A stretch of 64,000 bases of DNA, taken from contig WEDG01003297.1 in NCBI GenBank assembly GCA_017591395.1, forward strand, positions 1 to 64,000, read 5' to 3'. The position numbers were made by a program, and so were the translations under genes. This DNA comes from Schistocephalus solidus (taxonomy: Eukaryota; Platyhelminthes; Cestoda; Diphyllobothriidea; Diphyllobothriidae). Positions 11,936-22,100 of the stretch are shown piece by piece. The notes under the pieces are model-generated. The model saw only the letters and a program-made list of their open reading frames with translations. It did no database searches and was not told the DNA's origin. Within the stretch, counting starts at the first letter, position 1. Each line of letters begins with the position of its first letter.

Positions 11936-13514
11936 ATACTTTTTGTATTAAATAGTTTCCGGTAGTTCGGGAACTAGAAGCGCAATGGGCCAAAGATCTG
12001 CATTCTTTGCAATCCTAGAACGGGGCATTTAGTAAAAAAGTGTAGAGCAAACGTTCCAATATAAAGTGATATGTAAGTTCTTTTATTTCAAGCAGAAATC
12101 GTGTCACGATTTGTTCAGGGAAGTCAAACAATGGTATCGATTCCACATTTGTACCTTGACCTAACCTTGGGAAAATATACAGTCCAGTTATGTTTGTCAG
12201 CTTACTTTCTATAGGAAGAGCTCTTTAATTAAGTACGTTATTTATGAAAGTCCTTCAATTGCTCTTATAAATATTAATAACCTAAATTTGTTGTGGACTT
12301 TCATTTTTAGCAGCAATTAATTTTCATGTTTTGTTGAAGTAAAAATATGACACAAACGTCAAATACATTAGAAAGCATATCTTAAACTCACTAATTTAAT
12401 AAATTCATCTGATAAATAACTTATTTTTAAGGTTTTGATTACCTTAGAGAATGAAATATAAATTTATTTCTAGTCGCCTGAAAATCATGAAAGTGGGGAA
12501 ATATTCCCCATTATTGTAAGAACGATCTCTCACTTATTCTTATCCAATATCAAATATACCAATAAAAATATTTTTGAAAGAAAAAGTTACATGATAATAC
12601 AAAAAAATAGTTGTTTTTGCAATTTCAACTAAAAAAATTATATTTAAATTTATGCGATTTAGCACTTTTCGCAATATGTTTTTAAATGAAGTTGATTTTT
12701 CGAAACGAATTAATAATACCTTCGTTATTTTTATTAAATGTTAAATTCAAATAACGTCTTTTCTTATTTCTCAAAGCTTAAGTAACTGCAGGCGTGCCAG
12801 ATTTCGACCGAGTATCATACATTTGAAAATTTCGGTACTTTTCTTGACATAGGTCCCACAAATTGGGCGTCTCTAAAACAGACCAGTAGGGAAAAGATAA
12901 CTAGACAATCATGGGGATCAAATGAAAGTGCATGACAGGCGTTACGTGCACATACGCCACGCATGGTATGGAGGAGTGTTGGACCACCTAGGCGCAGACT
13001 CACGTCCAGATCGTCACTTGCCCCCGATCTCAGCTCCGATCTGCTTGCTCTATCGTGACACGGAACAGAGGTATGGGAGGAAAACGTGCGGTATATGCAG
13101 CGCAAGTCCACGTTCGATAAAAACTTAATCAAAAAGATTCTCAGTCACTGACGTTTGAACGGAGGATGGATCATCACTTCGAAAATGAAATTGCGGATGA
13201 TTTTTTGAACCGTCTCTCACCTTCTCAAATAAACCAGCTCCTTTATACATATATATGTTTTTGTTTGCTTAGAGTGGCAATAAGTGTGTTAGTGGGATGA
13301 CTATGGCGTGATGACTGCCGCATTCCGTAGAAAAGCAAAAGGTTTCTCACGCTTTGCAGCAGATAACGATTAAATGGCATGACGTCAAACATCTTCACAA
13401 TTGATCGGTGAATTGCGGATGGATCATTTCTTCCACAATCTTAAAACTTCTCAAATAAGCCACTTTCGTTGTACTACAAAAAACGCATAAGTTACCCTAG
13501 AGATGTTGTTCAGA
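11936..13514. other. AT-rich spacer
   Basis: 12200-12780 is very AT-rich with poly-A and poly-T runs. No supported gene. The minus ORF at 12815-13132 and its plus-strand counterpart overlap each other and show no domain. Confidence 0.45.
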
Positions 13515-14195
13515 GATGCATGAGACATCAAGAATTCAAAGAAAGGAACTAGATTGTTTCGATCAAGCGCCTACATTTAAAAAATGGCGAACACTGCCAT
13601 ACATTAAGAACCTGTCTGGACACGTTGAAAGACACCTGCGGAAGCACCAAATTTAAGTGGCACATAAACCATGCATGAGACATCAAGAATTAAAAGAAAA
13701 GGATAAGGAACTAGATTGTTCCGATCAAGCGCCCTAATAAAAAAACTGACGAACACTTCCATACCTTAAAAACGTGTCTCAACTCGTTCAAAGTCACCTG
13801 CAGAAGCACCAAATTTACGTGGCGCAAAAAGCACCAACCAATTCGAAACCAGCTTGTGCACTTAAGGATAGGTTTAAATATTTAGATAAAAAAGAAGCCG
13901 TTTACAAAATCCTGTGTTACAGTTGTAATGTGGTGCATTGCGGCAAAACAGGATAATCGATTACACGCCTACACGAACATCAAATGGCTGTAAAGTTGCG
14001 AGACCATGTGTCTCAAGTTGCCATGCATACACTAGAAACTGGGCCAAAATTTGTATGGGACAAAACGCGTATTAGTCACTTCTGCCCATTAAAGAGAGGC
14101 CGGAAATTTTTAGAGGCTATTAATTTTAATGACTCGGGCATTAAGCGGCCCATCGAATTTGATGCCGTGTACAACAATTTCAAAGAAAAGTAAAA
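13515..14195 (+). pseudogene. Penelope-like element 3' remnant (RT thumb and GIY-YIG endonuclease)
   Basis: PLEs are retroelements whose ORF joins a telomerase-like reverse transcriptase to a GIY-YIG endonuclease. Here the plus strand shows the RT-thumb motif TLPY-[IL]-KN twice, once in each copy of a ~170-bp tandem duplication (about 13530-13680 and 13681-13830). A linker and a GIY-YIG core follow, in which VYK and HCGKTG stand in the GIY and YIG positions, then the domain's C-terminal half up to 14193. A TAA codon interrupts just after the YIG motif and the first duplicate has a stop after HQI, so it is dead. The SINE cluster begins directly downstream. Confidence 0.75.
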
Positions 14196-14214
14196 AAGGC
14201 GGAAGCCAATCCGT

Positions 14215-14360
14215 TGTGCCCTGGAGCTCACATTAGAGCCCTCGCAGGCGGTCGCATAGCGACGTGTAGCATATGATAGAGTGGAACATACATGTTCCTT
14301 AAGCAGATCGGTGAGTTACACACTTTCATCATATTCCCGATCGCAACCGACAAAAACAAC
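14215..14360. repeat. SINE tail: inverted segment joined to direct segment
   Basis: 14215-14275 is the reverse complement of the SINE 3' part (compare 14527-14585: 'gccctgga' here against 'tccagggc' there, and the palindromic 'gtcgcatagcgac'). 14281-14360 is a direct copy of the unit tail ('gttccttaagcagatcgg' to the next tRNA-like head). This is a fold-back junction at the left edge of the tandem array. Confidence 0.65.
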
Positions 14361-15131
14361 GAGCCCATGGCTCAATGGTAGAGCGTTCGACTCAAATACC
14401 AAACGTCGCGGGTTCGAATCCCAGGTGTGCCACACTTGGGATTGGGTATGACAGGCTGATGACGGCTAATAAGCCAGAAATGGCCATTCCGGTCTCCCTT
14501 GTCTTTGTCGGTTCCACTTTATCAACATTTGCTACATGTCGCTATGCGACTGCCTGTGAGTACTCTAGTCTGAGTTCCAGGGCACAACGGAACATAAATG
14601 TTCCTTAAGCAGATCGGTGAGTCACAAACTTTCATCATATTCCCGATCGCAACCGACAAAAACAATGAGCCCGTGGCTCAATGGTAGAGCGTTCGACTCA
14701 AATACCAAAGGTCGCGGGTTCGAATCCCAGGTGTGCCACACTTGGGATTGGGTATGACTGGCTGATGACGGCTCATAAGCCAGAAATGGCCATTCTGGTC
14801 TCCCTTGTCTTTGTCGGTTCCACTTTATCAACATTTGCTACATGTCGCTATGCGACTGCCTGTGAGTACTCTAGTCTGAGTTCCAGGGCACAACGGAACA
14901 TAAATGTTCCTTAAGCAGATCGGTGAGCCACACACTATCATCATATTCCCGATCGCAACCGACAAAGCAACGAGCCCGTGGCTCAATGGTAGAGCATTCG
15001 ACTCAAATGCCAAAGGTCGCGGGTTCGAATCCCAGGTGTTCCACACTTGGGATTGGGTATGACTGGCTGATGACGGCTAATAAGCCAGAAATGGCCATTC
15101 CGGTCTCCCTTGTCTTTGTCGGTTCCACTTT

Positions 15132-15134
<3 letters not shown>
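14361..15134 (+). repeat. Tandem trimer of tRNA-derived SINE units (~306 bp)
   Basis: Three head-to-tail units begin at 14361, 14667 and 14972; the last is cut at the (AT)n tract. Each head is tRNA-like, with a pol III A box (TGGCTCAATGGT at 14368, 14674, 14979) and a B box (GGTTCGAATCC at 14411, 14717, 15022). The D-stem GCTC/GAGC is intact but the acceptor stem does not pair, so this is not a functional tRNA. The body contains CTGATGA, a GGCT/AGCC hairpin and GAAA, a hammerhead-like core (see findings). Units join without a poly-A tail, which is unusual for copy-pasted SINEs and resembles satellite-like or concatemeric amplification. Confidence 0.8.

Positions 15135-15178
<44 letters not shown>
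15135..15178. repeat. (AT)22 microsatellite
   Basis: A pure 44-bp AT run truncating the third SINE unit. Confidence 0.97.
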
Positions 15179-15180
<2 letters not shown>

Positions 15181-15239
15181 AAATATATGTATCTCAAGAA
15201 ATTTAATTAAATTAAGTTGAGTTCTTCGGGATGAAAATA

Positions 15240-15980
15240 ACTTTATTGTGTAAATTTTCGAATCTGTTGCCCCAGTTCGTCGTCAGACAAGTGGGAATGT
15301 AAATAAAACAGTTAACCACAAACTGAGGCTTACACAAGCTTCAATAGTTGGCTAAAGTTTGAGCCAATAAACGTCCAGAGTTTTAATTTATCCTGGCGAT
15401 AGTGGCTGTTGTCGCTTAGACTTGACCTTGAGAAATGTGTTATTGGCATCTAAATCGATATGCATGTTAATGCATGCCTCGTCTGAGTGCATTGCCTCTA
15501 GAAATTTGCGGCCCTTCCTTGTTGGGCAGGCGCCAATGATTTGGGTATCCTCCTATCCAAATAGGTGTCCTGTGTCCAGTGTGTGCATGGCTACTTGCGA
15601 TAAAGTGTCTCGTCTCCCCACTGCTAACTGATGTTCATGTAAACGGGTGGATAGTGATTTTCTGGTTTTGCCACAATAAACTGCATTACAACCGGTACAC
15701 GGTATCTTGTAGACGACTCATTTTCTATTGAAATAGCCAACCCGGCCCTTAGGGTGTACAAGCTGGGTGCGCAAAGTTGTTGTAGGTTTGTGCGTTATTT
15801 GTATATGGTTTTTCTTGAGCTGTCTCTCAAGGAGCTCAAATACATACTTAACATACGGAAGGGTTCAACAGTTTGTTGCTTTCAACAACTGGGAGGTTGT
15901 AGCTCTGGGCATACCTTTTCTTTGAACTGTTGTCGTCGCATGCATCGACAGAAAAAATCAGGAAAATAATTTGTGGTATG
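15240..15980 (-). pseudogene. Penelope-like element 3' remnant, opposite orientation
   Basis: Read on the minus strand, it runs from about 15970 with an RT-terminal QFKEK-type stretch and TLPYVK (about 15860). A linker containing THKPT and LVHPKGR follows, then the GIY-YIG core (VVYKIPC and VYCGKT, about 15720-15660), STRLHEH, a VAMHTLDTGH block and GRKFLEAM, ending near 15400. A TGA precedes VVYKIPC and a TAG follows HLFG, so the gene is dead. The 3' region (15286-15256) holds CTGACGA and GAAA spaced as in the hammerhead motifs of PLE termini. Same subfamily as 13515-14195, in inverted orientation. Confidence 0.75.
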
Positions 15981-16920
15981 CCCCGCACCTTTTGAATGCC
16001 CATTGATGTCATTCATAATTGAGCCAGCAATACTCTCAACTAATCCCATTGCAAAACGTGTGTTTACTGACTAAATTCATTAGTTCTTCTGTTGCCAAAT
16101 GTCTTCACATTGAAGCGTATATTTAATGTCCGAACCTGAAAACTTTATTGACTTCCACGAATTTTTATTTAAATTTCCTCTGTTTATTGCAACGGAGAGT
16201 AAGTCACATATCGGGTCTGTTACGATATAATTATCATCAAAGTCATGATTTCAAAATCAGATTAATACACTTAATATGCAGCCTCCTACATTTTTGAAAT
16301 AAATCAATAAATATCTAAAGGTAATATTACGAAATATTGCACATAATTGTTAAAAATTGAGACATTGTAGAATCCCAATGCTCTTTATTTTGAAGGAACA
16401 AGTCTGTTTATCATAAAATGTGGTTTTGGCAAGAAAATAGGTTTGTGCAATTACTTACGTTGTAATTTATTTTGCTTTGGGTTTGCTAGTTTATCAAAAC
16501 TGATTAGGTAAAAAAGGTAGATTAGAGACGTGAGCTCAGGCGGATTGTCGGTTGTATAGTAAATAGCTACACTAAGCCTAAAAGTAGGACACAAATATTT
16601 GTGATTCAAAATAAATGGGTGAAATAACTCCCTTTCTGCGACCTTTCTTGATGATAGGTTGGAGTGCGAAACCTACGTTTAAACGCATGTGAAACGTCAT
16701 GCAGAATCTAAAATAATTTCTATGTTGACCACGATATGCAACATGAATTCGTTGTAAGAGTATACAAATAATATTAAGGGCCTAAAGAAAATAGCAAATA
16801 ATTAATAAACCGTTTTTTGCTCAACGATAATTGAAAATACGCTCAGTTATGAACCTTCTTTGTTGGAATTGGGACAGCAGATGGGTTTGCAGGCTTCAGT
16901 TGGCTTCTGAAGAACCCTTT
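15850..16920. repeat. Segmental duplicate D1
   Basis: About 1.05 kb, co-linear with 23945-24985. The shared stretch starts inside the PLE remnant and continues through non-PLE DNA up to 'tgttggaattgggacagcag', where the copies diverge. A possible 18-nt exon at 16484-16501 was considered and rejected. Confidence 0.85.
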
Positions 16921-19158
16921 TAAGCGGATAACTTGGAGTCTCTGTTTACATAAAAAAATCGAATTCCTTGCAGAAAATATATTTTGCTCTGGTTTACTTT
17001 TAGTTTACGGTAGGCTATTCAAAAGCTGTGAGTTTTGACTTATTTACCTTCATATCATCTGAAACTCTTATTGTTAGGAATGTTCAGAGCCGTCAGCCGT
17101 ACTTTATGTTATAATTGATAGTTTTTTGAAAGCTTTAAAAAATTAAAATGAGAAATCGTGTCACAGGGCTCCAAACAGTGACTTCGGGCCCATGAAACCA
17201 GTTTTACTGGAAACATAAACCTAACATAGGCAATTACAGTAAACCTACAGACAGTAAACACTATTGTGAACTTTAAACTAACATTTTGGAATTTATTATT
17301 GATTATATTGCAACATAATATGCTTATGCTCCATTCTAGCCGGAAGCGGAAAAAAACCATGTAAGTCGTATAGTATTTACCCTTCTCAAAGTTTAATCCA
17401 ATGTCCTTCTTCTCTAGCAAAAATTAAACCGAAGACATATATCAGCAATTTTCCAAATAATTAAAATGTGCTTAGTAAATCGCCAACTTCAAAAGGCGAA
17501 AAATCGCAGACGAACTCGTGCACTTAATGGAGTGCTGATCCGCCTGTTAATGCAGCGCAGTTCCGCCTGTTTATGCAGCGTAGAAAAAAGGTGCAGCTCA
17601 GTAACAGGAGCGCATTCTGTTTAAAATGCTGCGTTAATTCGACTGACCAATTGCGATTTAACACAATATCGTTGGCAATGCAGTGGTAAAAGAGTAATGT
17701 CGGAAATATAGACACTTTGTGTGCAAACGCAGAGATGATTGCGACTCTCAGCTACTCAGGAGAACTAGCATACAATGGTACAATAACTTGAATTTACACG
17801 GGCGGAAGTTAAAAAATAGCCTTTACTGCATAAATGCACAGAAATTAAACTAACCAGCAAGCCGAAGATATTATCGGGAGTTATGTCGGATGGCTTTGCG
17901 ATAATAAAGCCTTACATCTCATCATTCTTATATCGGCAAGCATATCTGGTTTATATTTGTACTATATACTATACCCGGTAAAATTTAAAGTTCTTGTTTT
18001 ATTTTGACGTCTTTACGAAAACAGCTAAAGGGGTGATTCCACAATTCAGAAGTAAATGACCATTTTCTTCAAATTTTTATGATTTTCAGCCGGCAAATAT
18101 AAGAGGACTAACCCTATGTTTGTGCTTGTTAACATAAAAACGATGGATATAACATTCACAATGAGAAAACTTGGCTCCATCAAAAACACTGTTGGTAAAT
18201 AAAATTAAAAACGTAAAATAGCTTTCGTATTAGGGCTCATGACAAGCAGATGATTAAATTTGATATGTCAATCTGGCAGAATTTTAAAAAATTGAATTAT
18301 TTTCTTAATCCATTTATCTGGGTTTTGCAGGTCTTGAAAAGTTTCTTTTTAAGTAACATCAGTTTCTTAAAAAGATTAATGGGGTATAAAATTGTCATCA
18401 TGTCTAGCTTTTTAGGGTGTTCATTTTTCATAACTCACTTTAGAAGAATACTATAAGTTACTTCGTGAAAGTTAAATTTAATTTCATTAGTTCGCTCTGT
18501 AATAGAAATTGTGGTGGACATTTTAGTTACTCTGCAGTTTAAATCCGTAGAAATTTCAAAACGGCAGAATACCAGATTTTAAATGCCTGGAGAAACAAAA
18601 TAAGGCAACAACTCTTTACTCAGTAGGCATATTTTTTCTATTATGACTTCATGAAATATAAAAAGAAATATACTTCATGGATAACGTGCACAACGAAGAC
18701 TTCGTGAGTTCGTTTCGAAGGAAGTGAGGTTTTCTTCAGTCTTATACCTAGGCGAAAGGCTATCCTTGGTTAGCGATGACATTGCTTTCATCAAATTGTC
18801 TGCCAGAACTGAAAGGACGAGTGACATGCATATTCTAGACGTTGGCTATGGTTTCAGTTCCAAAATATCTATTTAAAGTCGTCCTTGTCTATATAAATGC
18901 CATTATTCTCCCATTTGCAGTCATTGGTAAATGCTTAGCATGGCATGATAGGAGATTCACAGAACATGTTCAAATAGCTGAAACCTAAATCCATTATAAT
19001 AGGGTAACTACTGTGTGAATCCTCTATCAGAATCTTAAAGTATTCAAAATTAGTTTTTACTTTGATAACATGCAAGCACTTCTTTTGCATTCCCAAAATC
19101 AGTGCTTTTGTAAAATTTTCCATAATGTCATACATGTCTGAATTTATTTTTGATTAAG
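16921..19158. other. Upstream region of the micro-exon gene; no start exon found
   Basis: I looked here for an ATG plus signal-peptide exon with a phase-1 donor and found none that convinces. Two 6-nt segments sit between good splice sites: 17004-17009 (after 'ggtttacttttag', before 'gtaggc') and 18921-18926 (after 'ttctcccatttgcag', before 'gtaaat'). Otherwise AT-rich with no recognisable gene. Confidence 0.4.
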
Positions 19159-19176
19159 TATCGCGGTCTGCCTCCT
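19159..19176 (+). CDS. 18-nt micro-exon
   Basis: Sequence TATCGCGGTCTGCCTCCT between 'tttttgattaag' and 'gtaagc'. In phase 1 it encodes xSRSAS plus the first base of the next codon. It is the most 5' exon I can support and is paralogous to the 18-nt exons at 20261 and 20680. Confidence 0.6.
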
Positions 19177-22100
19177 GTAAGCAAACATTTCGTTGACAAG
19201 ATTTTTTTCAAACATTTTGAGCAAACAACGCTTTTGCTCAATTGTAATGTTTTTAAGCCGGTAAAGGCTTCTTTAACTGAAGAAGCTTTATTTTATTGAA
19301 AAGGATTCATTGGGCAGCACAAAAAACAAAGCAGGAGATGCAAGTCCTTCAAAGACGTTCCAAGCAACCAAGGTCAAAATGCAAAACAGGGGAGGCATTA
19401 CGAGATTAAGAGGTTGTCTCAATGGTTGTAGCACCTGAAAAACGATGAGACATTAATTTTACCGTTGGAGTTCGTTGACTGCACTAAACGTATGTCATTC
19501 AGCAGGGTAGATGGTAAATGTAGGAATTTTTGTGTGCAGTTATCTGGCTGCATTCCGAGAGACACATAGATTCATTGTAATTTTCAACGAAAAAGGAAAG
19601 GGTACAATCGAGAAAGGATGTAGCTTACGAAATGTTTCGCATTTGTCTGCACCGGGCGGTTTTGATGGAACCACCTCTTTTTCAGTGGATTCGGGATAAA
19701 ATTAATCCAGCATTATATCCGATTTATTTAATTCTGTGTTCTTTTAGCTGGAGTGGGTTTTAAACCACGTAAGTTATATATCAGGCTATGTTTACATATA
19801 CTGTTGCACGATGTTCATCCAATTGTCCTTTGGAACCAAATAAATGGTTTACATTCATGTATTATATTTAGGTAGTGCTTCCTTGTGCGTCCCTCTACGA
19901 AAACAATCATATCCACAGACATTTCAGCATTAGTAAATTGGTGTAATAGCACTTATCACCAGAAGCTTTTAATCCCAAGAATTAATTGCAATTGGAGGTT
20001 TTCAGTGGGAAACAAATCCACTGTTATAAAATTGACACTGCATCTATAATTGGGGAGGTTAAAAGTTCCGATTTGAAAACGGACACTTTTGTGTAAAATC
20101 ATCCTGCTTTTGACCCAAAAAATGTTTGAAGTTTCTTCGAGACTTTGAAACTTACAAAGACATTCCATAACAAGCAATGACTTCTATTGACTTCAAAAAT
20201 ATGATTGCTCGTGGAAAGCAGTAGAAGTGTAAAAAGCGGTCGCGTTTTTTTCTAATTAAGTATCCGGATCCGCCTCCTGTAAGTAACGATCTCATGTTTA
20301 AGATTGTCTTTAAATGTGTTTGGTTAAACAAACTTTATTGCTGCACTCTTACCTTCGTACAACCTGTTTAGCACTTATCACCAGAAGCTTTTAATCCCAA
20401 GAATTAATTGCAATTGGAGGTTTTCAGTGGGGAGTACAGCCACTGTTATAAAATTAACACTGCATCTGTAATTGAGAAACTTGAAAATTCCGATTCAAAA
20501 ACGGACACTTTTGTGTTAAATCATCCTGATTTTGACTCGAAAAATGTTTGAAGTTTCTTTGAGACTTTCAAAATTAAGAAGACATTCCATAACACGCGAT
20601 GACTTCTTTTGACTTCAAAATGATCGCTCGTGGAAAGCAGTAGAAGTCTACATAGCGGTCGCATTTTTTTCTTATTTAGTATCCGGATTCGCCTTTTGTA
20701 AGTAACGAGCTCATGTTTAAGATTGTTCTTAAATGTGCTTGGTTGAACAAACTTAATGGATGCACGCTTTATTTCGCACAGCCTGTTTAGGCTGTATTGC
20801 CTGGAGGATGCATTGAATTGAATAGGGGTCATTGGGTGACACTGATGTCAGAGGAGGAGATGCACTTAACTTAGTACGCAACGTTGAATGTAAGCAGTTT
20901 ATTAAACACTCCGCATTGACCAGCCCCCAAATTCAAATAAGACGGTCATATGGATAGGTGTGACTTTGCAAACAATACGCTACCATCGGGACAACGGTTT
21001 TTTCTATTTGGCCGCGGTTGTGTAAATTCAAAATGATATAATTGCACAGCCTTCCATGATCTAGTGTTAACTTGAATATTCTAGATCATAGATAAAAGTT
21101 GCTTAACGTGTAAATCCACCCCATCATTTGGTCGAATGATCCTGATGCGTTTCGTATATTTGAGTCCGGTTAGTGACAGAATGTAAACCTGATATGAAAA
21201 CTTCGGTAACCAAGGACTTTCCCGAAGACCGGTCTCAGTAAGTTACTGCTGGCCGATTTCCATTCACCTAAGGATATCTAGAGAGAGCTCTTCAAATCAA
21301 CATGTCCTCTATTTTCTTGCCGACGGGGAGGAAATGCCTCCACAATAGGTGCCCGCATAACCGATATTGAACCAAAGTGCTAACGTTATCTGTCAAAGTC
21401 CAGTGCGTGAATTGAACATGCTGCAATAATTTGTTTATTGGATAAACAGGGAACATTTCTGTATCACAAAATATAATCAAAAGCATTGTGTAAAAAATAC
21501 AAAGTGCGGAAATGGCAAATAAGAAGGTCAAATTTTTAGTTTCTGTTTTGGTAAATCGTAAAGATGCTTTACAATGTTTAGTGTCGCGTTCACCACAGTA
21601 AACTGAGACTAGGCGAACATATAATTATTAGGCAGATTAAATATATGTGTGCTTCTAGCTCAGCAATTATGCAAACAGTCTGCATAACCTTTTTGCTTCG
21701 TTATTTTATGGAGCTATCCTTAAACCTTAAACAATAATCACGTTTTGCGCTAAGGCAGCTGGATTATGTTCAAAAGATTACGAATCACGTATTCTAAATG
21801 TTTTTTTAAACCATGTAATTAAATTCCTTCGCAAAAGGTAAAACCACTCTACGCGTTTGGTCTGTTCAGCCTTTAAAATTATCGATTTCCTAATCAGGCA
21901 CTGATTGGCTGCCAAGGTAGAAACAGGCACAAGCATTCGCGTGCGTGCCAGCACCTCTGTAGAGAAGCACTTAGCATCCCCGTGCAAACACGTGCGGCAA
22001 CAAATAAATCTTTAGCACAAGCTGCTTCCGTTTCGGTATCTTCTCTGATCTCGCTCTAATCCATGTCATTATCTGATGTCTATAATGCTTAATGCAACTC

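Larger units (their letters stand above)
19945..20790 (+). repeat. Tandem duplication (~420 bp) carrying two 18-nt micro-exons
   Basis: 19945-20350 and 20367-20770 are co-linear, both beginning 'gcacttatcaccagaagctt'. Each copy contains one 18-nt exon: TATCCGGATCCGCCTCCT at 20261-20278 and TATCCGGATTCGCCTTTT at 20680-20697, both followed by gtaagt. A third, older relative surrounds 19159-19176. This shows directly how the gene gains exons: a unit of intron plus one symmetric exon is duplicated without disturbing frame. Confidence 0.75.

Noticed and set aside
12815..13132. 105-codon minus ORF
   Set aside because: A plus ORF overlaps it in part, and no domain, leader or duplicate supports either.
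14361..14432. Functional tRNA gene
   Set aside because: A and B boxes and the D-stem are present but the acceptor stem does not pair and the anticodon arm is poor. The unit continues into a SINE body repeated three times.
16484..16501. 18-nt exon between 'ggtttgctag' and 'gtaaaa'
   Set aside because: It contains a stop in phase 1, and the duplicate at about 24570 lacks the acceptor.
21776..21805. 30-nt symmetric exon starting CTGGATT
   Set aside because: The acceptor has no pyrimidine tract, the donor gtattc is weak, and there is no paralogue.
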